DNA of 45,057 nt from Psychrobacter sp. 4Dc (GTDB lineage: Bacteria; Pseudomonadota; Gammaproteobacteria; Pseudomonadales; Moraxellaceae), in contig NZ_PJAT01000081.1 of NCBI RefSeq assembly GCF_002836715.1, forward strand, positions 1 to 45,057. Reading direction: 5' to 3'. Made by a program: the position numbers and the translations under genes. Below are positions 9,401-16,283 of the stretch, in pieces. Numbering within the stretch: position 1 is the first letter of the stretch; each line of letters opens with the position of its first letter. The notes under the pieces were generated by a model. The model was not told the DNA's origin. It searched no databases and worked only from the letters and a program-made list of their open reading frames with translations.

Positions 9401-11917
9401 GTTGTTCGCGTCCATCACGGGCGCGTGGATTGAAACATCTAATGCTGAGCTAGTCTATCGCCTTGAAAATTCGCGTCCATCACGGGCGCGTGGATTGAAA
9501 CATCATTGGTTGCTGGATAATCGACAAACAAGCCATTCGCGTCCATCACGGGCGCGTGGATTGAAACATCTAATGCTGAGCTAGTCTATCGCCTTGAAAA
9601 TTCGCGTCCATCACGGGCGCGTGGATTGAAACAAGTTTGTGTAATCTCGGTCAAACTCTCCTTTAAGTTCGCGTCCATCACGGGCGCGTGGATTGAAACG
9701 CTATCGCTCAGTCAAACAAAATACAAGGCCGCTTCGCGTCCATCACGGGCGCGTGGATTGAAACTGTTGGGTCGTCATACGTCGTCACTACTTTATTTCG
9801 CGTCCATCACGGGCGCGTGGATTGAAACCTAAAGGTTGTAACAATAACGCGCTACGCGATGTTCGCGTCCATCACGGGCGCGTGGATTGAAACGGTTATC
9901 TGTAGAAACTGTCCTTGCCAAATCCAATTCGCGTCCATCACGGGCGCGTGGATTGAAACATATCATGAGCGCGCCAAGACTTGATGATTGATTTCGCGTC
10001 CATCACGGGCGCGTGGATTGAAACACTGCCGTCAATCGCAAACAACCCACTCAATGCTTCGCGTCCATCACGGGCGCGTGGATTGAAACATAGTGTGCAA
10101 CATTACTTCCACACGTTGTGTATTCGCGTCCATCACGGGCGCGTGGATTGAAACCCTAGTGATAAGCGCATTGTTGTTATGAATGCTATTCGCGTCCATC
10201 ACGGGCGCGTGGATTGAAACAAATCCATTTCACCGTTCGGCTGCTCTTTGAGCTTCGCGTCCATCACGGGCGCGTGGATTGAAACTGAATCTGCCTTGCA
10301 CATAAAAACCGCAATTTATTCGCGTCCATCACGGGCGCGTGGATTGAAACTGTTACGTCAGTTTGAACGCTTGCCGCTAATATTCGCGTCCATCACGGGC
10401 GCGTGGATTGAAACGATTGTGATAGCGTTGTCACTGTTTAGATCAAAGTTCGCGTCCATCACGGGCGCGTGGATTGAAACCTCAAGCTCTATTATTGCAT
10501 CATCAACCGTCCAATTCGCGTCCATCACGGGCGCGTGGATTGAAACCTGTCTGCTGTGCTGTCTTTGCACTGTAACCCGCTTTCGCGTCCATCACGGGCG
10601 CGTGGATTGAAACATTATTGGCGAGATAAGCTCGGCTATAAAGCGTGTTCGCGTCCATCACGGGCGCGTGGATTGAAACCAAGTCCAGTAAAGCGCGTAT
10701 CCCATACAAAGTTCGCGTCCATCACGGGCGCGTGGATTGAAACTTACTTGGACCTGATGTCTTTTCTGCCGCTGCCAATTCGCGTCCATCACGGGCGCGT
10801 GGATTGAAACACCAACGCCTCACGAGTCGAGCGCATTTCATCTTCGCGTCCATCACGGGCGCGTGGATTGAAACTTGATATATGGCACCAAGGAAGTTTG
10901 GGATGATTCGCGTCCATCACGGGCGCGTGGATTGAAACCAATAAATAGCACTGAGAATAAAATGACTAAAGTTCGCGTCCATCACGGGCGCGTGGATTGA
11001 AACACTAACGTATGATTCGGACAGCACAATAAGACTTTCGCGTCCATCACGGGCGCGTGGATTGAAACTGATGTATCATTTATCCAAGTGCCCCATGTTC
11101 TTCGCGTCCATCACGGGCGCGTGGATTGAAACAAAAAAGCAAAGCCTGAGCCGACTATTGAGGATTTCGCGTCCATCACGGGCGCGTGGATTGAAACTAA
11201 CTGCGATGGTGGCACACAAGAGCTACTTGATATTCGCGTCCATCACGGGCGCGTGGATTGAAACTTAGAACTGATGAAAGGTATAACGCAGTTAATACTT
11301 CGCGTCCATCACGGGCGCGTGGATTGAAACAGCTAAAGCCTGGCGACTGACTGCATTGCTTATTCGCGTCCATCACGGGCGCGTGGATTGAAACACCTCC
11401 CTAAAATCCGTGTGGCTGATCTCATGCTTCGCGTCCATCACGGGCGCGTGGATTGAAACTTCTAGCGATAGTCCTAACTGCTTGGCGATTGGTTCGCGTC
11501 CATCACGGGCGCGTGGATTGAAACAGCTAAAGCCTGGCGACTGACTGCATTGCTTATTCGCGTCCATCACGGGCGCGTGGATTGAAACCATTATGCAATA
11601 GCCCTCTAATCATAATTGATTTTCGCGTCCATCACGGGCGCGTGGATTGAAACATCATCCAAGCGACCCGTAACCGGCTTTGCTATTTCGCGTCCATCAC
11701 GGGCGCGTGGATTGAAACATGTTGGACGCATTAGACTCAATGCCATAACACTCTTCGCGTCCATCACGGGCGCGTGGATTGAAACATGTTGGACGCATTA
11801 GACTCAATGCCATAACACTCTTCGCGTCCATCACGGGCGCGTGGATTGAAACGAAACCAGTATCCCTTATAAAAAAATGGACAGCTTCGCACCTATCACG
11901 GTTGCATGCATTGAGCT
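6460..11917 (+). CRISPR. Type I-C CRISPR array: 83 identical 32-bp repeats plus a degenerate last repeat
   Basis: The repeat starts TTCGCGTCCATCACGG and ends GCGCGTGGATTGAAAC (32 bp). It has a 7-bp stem (repeat positions 3-9 with 15-21, one U-G pair) around an ATCAC loop, and the 3' ATTGAAAC typical of I-C handles. Counting by eye gives repeat starts from 6460 to 11821, all identical, at 64-68 base intervals, so spacers are 32-36 bases. A final copy at 11886-11917 matches only 22 of 32 positions and marks the trailing end. There are thus 83 spacers, of which three pairs are duplicates (9437-9469 with 9568-9600; 11331-11362 with 11525-11556; 11719-11753 with 11786-11820). Transcription is expected from the leader in the plus direction with processing by Cas5c. 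Spacer targets could not be searched. Confidence 0.98.
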
Positions 11918-11939
11918 ATCTACAAAACACCTATTACTC

Positions 11940-12848
11940 TTAAAACTTAGGCGTACTATCCATTGCTTTTAAGCGTTGTAGAACGGTATGAGCAAAAGGA
12001 TTATAATACTTCCAAGCTTTAAAATTTGGCGTATATCTACCTCCGCCCTCTTTACTCCAACGTTTAAGTAAAGCAGCTATGTCTGGATTAAAGTTAACTG
12101 CTTTTACTGAAATACCGCCATCATTAAACACCCAAGTATCTACCCATACCTTATTAATAGTAAAACGGTACTTAACATAGTTTTTTTCTGGCATAGATTG
12201 CTGCTCGTTCTGATAGCTATTAATTTGTTCACTATTAATGCACGATATATCAGGTGTGCTTAGCCAATCTAGAGATGATGTTTTGGGTTCTATAGCTTCA
12301 GGGTATAACCATTTCTTATTATGCACTTGCTCTAGGATGAACTGCCTTGCTTCTTCACTAGGAATATCTATGCTTTGACTTAACAGCTCTCGTAAATCAA
12401 TTTCTACTGTTTTAAAACTTAGCTGTTTGATAAAGTCTAGCTTTTCTTTGTCCACAAACGATGTTACAGCAACTTCAATAAGTAGCATATCATTGTCAAT
12501 ACTAGCGACCAAGTCAGGGCGAATTGGGCCAATTGCTTGTTCCTCAACCAAACGATCAAATTGCCAAGTCTTAGCTTCCATCTCATCGTTATTTGGTAAC
12601 GGTGGCAGCACTATAGATTGTTCTTCCATAATGACTTGTTTGGCGAATTTGTGTAGGATACTCTCAGGACTAATATTGCAGCTTTCCTTGTTGCTAGAGT
12701 GAGCGAAATGATGCTCGTTCTTCTCTCCTTTTCTAGCGACAACAGGTTCATTGCATTCGAAGCAAAAGCAGTGACAGGCCAATCCTTTTTCAACCTGTTT
12801 AATATTGACCAATTGATCTAATTCGTTTACGGCGACATTCATTAACAT
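11940..12848 (-). CDS. CoiA-like protein (zinc ribbon plus PD-(D/E)xK nuclease-like core)
   Basis: The 302-residue protein begins with a likely zinc ribbon: a Cys-x-Cys-x-x-Cys cluster at about residues 26-34 (HCFCFEC), followed by EHHFAHSS. A helix with SILHKFAKQVIMEE comes next, then a putative nuclease core with RPDLVAS and LLIEVAVTSF, where Asp and Glu-x-Ala would be the D...ExK-type residues. This order resembles the competence protein CoiA and related mobile-element proteins. The C-terminal 80 residues (FNPDIAALLKRW through GRYTPNFKAWKYY) resemble a HARP-type annealing or DNA-binding module; this is a weaker impression. The start at 12848 has AGAGGA 8 bases upstream. The gene ends only 23 bases past the degenerate CRISPR repeat, reading towards the array. 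Catalysis is not established, and a role in competence or defence is open. Confidence 0.7.
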   Translation of the reverse strand: MLMNVAVNELDQLVNIKQVEKGLACHCFCFECNEPVVARKGEKNEHHFAHSSNKESCNISPESILHKFAKQVIMEEQSIVLPPLPNNDEMEAKTWQFDRLVEEQAIGPIRPDLVASIDNDMLLIEVAVTSFVDKEKLDFIKQLSFKTVEIDLRELLSQSIDIPSEEARQFILEQVHNKKWLYPEAIEPKTSSLDWLSTPDISCINSEQINSYQNEQQSMPEKNYVKYRFTINKVWVDTWVFNDGGISVKAVNFNPDIAALLKRWSKEGGGRYTPNFKAWKYYNPFAHTVLQRLKAMDSTPKF

Positions 12849-12868
12849 GATTACTATCCTCTTAGGGT

Positions 12869-13621
12869 TTGCTAGGTGGTGAGGTTAGGTTAGTTTTAAG
12901 CGCTATTACTGATAACCCACTTAGCACCTACTTCACACCTCTGCTACCCCTCTATTCCACGGATAAATTAATTAATAACAATCACTTAGAAGCTTATAAA
13001 TTTTTGAGTAATTTGTTAAATAAAAGAAAGGAGAGAGTGAGATCACTCAAGTTTCTGCAAATAATTATCGAGTACCAATTAAAAAGTGACGCATCAAATA
13101 TAACGATTCCGGTTCCTATACTGCGCAAGACACTATATGCAAAAGTGACAGAAACTAAGCTTGAAGACGTTGATGAGAAATTAGCGCAAAAGATCAAAAA
13201 AGATGATTTACAAAATAAGCTTAGGGAAGTAATAGATGCACACGAGACAGGGAAGAAGTATTTTTCAGACTTGGGCTTATTACCTATAGTAGGTGAGACG
13301 TCGAGTGATAAGAATGAGGCCAAGCAATTTTGGATTGAATTGATAGAAACAAGTCCATCTGCAGGTACAATCCAAATCAGTGTCGATAAAACTAATAGTA
13401 CTAAAACGGATAGTAGAGCCCTTAGAAATAATGATACTAAACTTTATTTAAGAGGCAATAATAATAGAAATGGTTTAGAAAAATGTAATGAGTTAGTCAT
13501 TGAATATCGGCGCGAAACAAGTAAGAATGTTCAAGGTTCATACTTTTCAAAGTTGTTTTTCACAAACAATGAAATGAAGGTAAAAACAGTTAAGGGTATT
13601 GGTTTTATTATTATGTTGATG
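12869..13621 (+). pseudogene. 5' part of an IS-interrupted gene of unknown function (two-helix membrane protein)
   Basis: This is the upstream half of a gene split by the IS256-type element. The soluble N-terminal part is charged and partly helical (for example KLEDVDEKLAQKIKKDD, then FSDLGLLPIVGETSS). The frame then enters a hydrophobic segment (GIGFIIMLM) exactly where the element begins. No ATG exists in the first 200 codons. The frame opens at TTG 12869, but GTG at 13037 behind AAAGGAG (spacing only 3) is another candidate and would leave a 190-base divergent promoter region with the CoiA-like gene. The true start is therefore unknown. Rejoined to the downstream part it encodes about 347-403 residues. 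I do not recognise the family. In the interrupted state the frame ends at 13645 within the element. Confidence 0.72.
13614..13621 (+). repeat. Left target-site duplication of the IS256-type element
   Basis: The sequence TGTTGATG precedes the left end of the element and is repeated exactly at 14924-14931 after the right end. An 8-bp duplication is normal for IS256-family transposition. Confidence 0.93.
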
Positions 13622-14923
13622 GAGCCTTTCCCAAACTTTGTGTAACTGCTTATAATCCACTAACAGGAGAATAAGCAATGACTACTCAATCTGACATTAA
13701 AAAACTGGCCGAGCAAATGGCTGGTAGCATGAACAGCTTCGATGACATCAAAGACTTTCAGAGGCAGCTCATGCAATCTTTTATCGATACTGCCTTAGAG
13801 GCTGAGATGGAAGACCATCTCGGCTACCCCAAGCATGAGAAAGCAGATAAACCAAACAAGCGCAACGGACACACTAAAAAGACCGTCCGCAGTGATACAG
13901 GCGATCTTGAGATCTCTACCCCAAGAGACCGTGATAGCAGCTTTGAGCCTGTACTCGTTAGTAAGCATCAAACCCGTATCTCAGGTCTCGATGATAAAAT
14001 CATATTCCTTTACGCCAAGGGTCAAACCACCACTGAGATCGTAGAGAGCATTAAAGAGCTCTACGATGTCGACATCTCAAGCTCTCTTGTCTCAAGAGTC
14101 ACCGATAACATATTAGAGGACATCACCGCTTGGCAGAACCGGCCGCTGAGCAGTGTTTATCCTATCGTCTATCTAGACTGCATCGTCGTCAAAGTACGTC
14201 AAGACAAGCAGATCATCAACAAAGCCATTTACTCAGCCCTAGGCGTTAACCTTAACGGTAAAAAAGAGCTGCTTGGTATGTGGTTATCAGAGAATGAAGG
14301 CGCTAAGTTCTGGCTAGGTGTTCTTACCGAGCTTCAAAACCGTGGGGTACAAGACATCTTAATCGCTTGTGTTGACGGTCTAAAGGGCTTCCCTGATGCC
14401 ATTAACACCGTCTATCCAAAGGCACAGGTTCAGCTGTGTATCGTACACATGGTGCGCTATTCAATGAAGTTTGTACCATGGACGGATAAAAAGGCCGTAG
14501 CGGCTGATTTAAAAGCCATCTACGGTGCTGATACGCTTGAGATAGCAGAGGCTAACCTTGAACACTTTGATGAGACTTGGGGCACAGAGTACCCGCATGT
14601 GGTCAAGTCTTGGCGCAATAACTGGGAGGGCTTAACGGTGTTCTTTGAGTATCCGAAAGACATCAGAAAAGTGATTTATACCACCAATGCTATTGAGTCT
14701 TTAAACAGCGTGATTCGGACGGCAGTGAATAAGCGTAAGGTGTTCCCATCTGATCAGGCAGCATTCAAAGTGGTGTACTTAGCCACCCAGCAGGCGTCTA
14801 AAAAGTGGTCGATGCCGATCCGTAACTGGACGTCTGCTCTGAATCGTTTTATGATTATGTTTGATGACCGTATCAGTAAGCATTTAATCTAAATGGCAGT
14901 TACACAGAATCTGGGATGGTCTC
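13622..14923 (+). mobile_element. Complete IS256-family insertion sequence, 1302 bp
   Basis: The ends are imperfect inverted repeats: the left end starts GAGCCTTTCCCAAAC, the right end read in reverse starts GAGACCATCCCAGAT, and both continue into a shared TGTGTAACTGC. The element carries one full transposase gene and is bounded by the 8-bp repeat TGTTGATG. Deleting the element and one copy of the duplication joins two open frames without a shift, which shows where it inserted. The intact ends, duplication and transposase suggest a recent, possibly still active copy. Confidence 0.95.
13678..14892 (+). CDS. IS256-family transposase (MULE-type DDE)
   Basis: This 404-residue transposase has the typical IS256 layout: an N-terminal region with QSFIDTALEAEMEDHLGY and KRNGHTKKTVRSDTGDLEI, then the DDE core. 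The core shows Asp in VYLDCIVVKVR, Asp in IACVDGLKGFPDAI, the C-x-x-H block QLCIVHMVRYS, and the catalytic Glu in TTNAIESLNSVIR. It starts at ATG 13678 with AGGAG seven bases upstream and fills the element almost end to end. Length and motifs are those of an intact enzyme. Confidence 0.97.
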   Translation: MTTQSDIKKLAEQMAGSMNSFDDIKDFQRQLMQSFIDTALEAEMEDHLGYPKHEKADKPNKRNGHTKKTVRSDTGDLEISTPRDRDSSFEPVLVSKHQTRISGLDDKIIFLYAKGQTTTEIVESIKELYDVDISSSLVSRVTDNILEDITAWQNRPLSSVYPIVYLDCIVVKVRQDKQIINKAIYSALGVNLNGKKELLGMWLSENEGAKFWLGVLTELQNRGVQDILIACVDGLKGFPDAINTVYPKAQVQLCIVHMVRYSMKFVPWTDKKAVAADLKAIYGADTLEIAEANLEHFDETWGTEYPHVVKSWRNNWEGLTVFFEYPKDIRKVIYTTNAIESLNSVIRTAVNKRKVFPSDQAAFKVVYLATQQASKKWSMPIRNWTSALNRFMIMFDDRISKHLI

Positions 14924-14931
14924 TGTTGATG
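14924..14931 (+). repeat. Right target-site duplication of the IS256-type element
   Basis: A second exact copy of TGTTGATG, directly after the right inverted repeat. In the rejoined gene this codes for part of Met-Leu-Met at the start of the first membrane helix. Confidence 0.93.
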
Positions 14932-15390
14932 CTAAGCTTTTTGGCAAACATATTGTTTGCCGTTGTTTTTATTTGGCTCTTTATTGATGTTCTTACCTCT
15001 GACAGCGCCAAACCATCTTTTATTAATGTCTTGCTAATGTTCGGTTTCTTAGCTTATGCCTATTTTACATATAGGTTTGTCTATAAACCGCTGCATTCAC
15101 TACCTAGTACGAGAATTGTGAAGGCTCCAGATTTTCTAATCAGTACCAATCAATTTAATGCTGAATTAGAGCTATTCAGACCAACGGACTACAATATAGC
15201 TCGTATCACTGAATACACTTCGACCTGCCCAATTTGCGACTCTAAAGTTGAACTTGATTATGGTAAACCAGATCGCAGTTATTACATGGTTGGACGTTGT
15301 CGAGGAGATCCGCATGCTCATGTATATAGCTTTGATAGAATGCTTATGAAGGGATACTTTTTAGGGCATGGGGGATATTTTGATCATTAA
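14932..15390 (+). pseudogene. 3' part of the IS-interrupted membrane protein gene
   Basis: This continues the frame of the upstream fragment after removal of the element. The residues begin LSFLANILFAVVFIWLFIDV, completing a first membrane helix, and a second helix follows (VLLMFGFLAYAYFTYRF). After that comes a soluble tail of about 95 residues with a CPIC pair and a later GRCRGDPHAH segment, a plausible zinc-binding site. In the present state an ATG at 14893, provided by the end of the element, could allow expression of a 165-residue C-terminal piece. Function is unknown. A soluble domain plus two helices next to a CRISPR locus would suit a membrane-acting defence protein, but nothing specific supports that. 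Confidence 0.75.
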
Positions 15391-15656
15391 TATTTAAAAC
15401 GATAGTTATCTTCATAATCTACTAAAAACTTATCAAGACGCAATCCAAGCCACGCTCTTTGCTCTACCTTTTTATCTTGGCTTTGCCATACCTCCAGTCC
15501 ATTCTTCTAAACTATGTTTTTACTGGCCAACGCACTTGCTAACTCTAGCTCATTTCTAAAGTGATTTAGATAGTTATCGTAATCTCCCACCCAATAATAA
15601 TAAAAATAGGATAAGGCGTCACGAACTGTCGTGTATTTTGTGATTTTGCTATAAAC
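15387..15656 (-). pseudogene. Remnant of a small gene with one in-frame stop
   Basis: On the minus strand a frame without ATG runs from about 15656, preceded by a stop. It encodes protein-like sequence (TTVRDALSYFYYYWVGDYDN, then HFRNELELASALAS), meets TAG at 15509-15507, and continues (NGLEVWQSQDKKVEQRAWL) to a stop at 15387. About 89 residues are legible. The amphipathic, aromatic-rich text on both sides of the stop argues for a decayed gene, not chance. The family was not recognised. Its 3' end overlaps the last codon of the disrupted membrane protein gene on the other strand. The rest of the gap to 15764 shows only the inverted repeat described separately. Confidence 0.5.
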
Positions 15657-15708
15657 CTAAGCGAAGTGACTTTTAATTGTTAGCCAGTACTCGTAAGCTA
15701 TGAGTAAA

Positions 15709-15733
15709 GGTCAATAAATGAGGCGTATTGACC
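15709..15733 (+). promoter_or_regulatory. Inverted repeat upstream of the recombinase operon
   Basis: GGTCAAT and ATTGACC form perfect 7-bp arms around an 11-base spacer, ending 31 bases before the ATG of the first gene. It could be an operator for the operon, or a recombinase core site, since tyrosine recombinases bind such paired arms around a short crossover region. No second copy was found by eye near 22140-22170 or 24760-25310. Confidence 0.4.
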
Positions 15734-15764
15734 ACATTGGACTATCATCTTAGTGGAGTATTTT

Positions 15765-16283
15765 ATGAAGGCATCAAAATCATTATCAGTTGCCAAGCTG
15801 CAGACAATACCGGTACTCATATTTCAAGGCATCCTTGATCTATTTAATATTTATACCTGTCATATCAGACCGTTTATTACTGAAGCATTTAAGCTTGAGC
15901 AAAGCGCTGTATGGACTAAAACTACATTGTTCATCAAAGAAGACAAAAAATGGTTTTTAGTCAATAATTTTGAACTTTTTCACCTTATCAAAAGCCATGA
16001 TGTTAATTTTAGTGTGCTAAGACAGGACGTACCTGTGAGATACATTTCAAAGAATCAGTTTGAATTTGATCTCTGTTTTTATGAGCTAATCGAGCTCATC
16101 GCTCAGCATAACAATAAGCTAGATATTAAGCTCATTTACACACATTTAAAAAATATTTTAGATAGACAGATGAACCAACAGTTATTTGGCAAAAACATCT
16201 TTGCCATTACCACATTTTGCCGACTTATCAATATCACTGAGCAGACCTATCATGCAAGGCGTTCTAAGGAAGTATCATCATGA
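15765..16283 (+). CDS. Small first gene of the tyrosine-recombinase operon, unknown function
   Basis: The protein has 172 residues from ATG 15765, chosen over GTG 15753 because GGAG at 15755-15758 is correctly spaced for it. No enzymatic motif is visible. The C-terminal region (FAITTFCRLINITEQTYHARRS) reads like a helix-turn-helix with a basic end, so DNA binding is plausible. Its stop overlaps the next start as ATGA, so it is translationally coupled to the 840-residue recombinase-like protein. Multi-recombinase elements such as Tn554 (TnpC) and GInt islands (GinD) also carry a small accessory protein beside their recombinases. That is an analogy of layout, not a detected homology. Confidence 0.7.
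   Translation: MKASKSLSVAKLQTIPVLIFQGILDLFNIYTCHIRPFITEAFKLEQSAVWTKTTLFIKEDKKWFLVNNFELFHLIKSHDVNFSVLRQDVPVRYISKNQFEFDLCFYELIELIAQHNNKLDIKLIYTHLKNILDRQMNQQLFGKNIFAITTFCRLINITEQTYHARRSKEVSS

Noticed and set aside
6861..11801. Many open frames on both strands across 6861-11801 encoding repeated peptides such as FNPRARDGRE, VSIHAPVMDA and ASITGAWIET
   Set aside because: They are translations of the CRISPR repeats in different frames, with spacer text between. No ribosome binding sites or real protein character.
14893..15390. Independent 165-residue membrane protein gene starting inside the end of the IS256-type element
   Set aside because: The first residues come from the IS end; the rest is the frame-matched continuation of the upstream fragment. 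Expression of the piece is possible but it is not an original gene.
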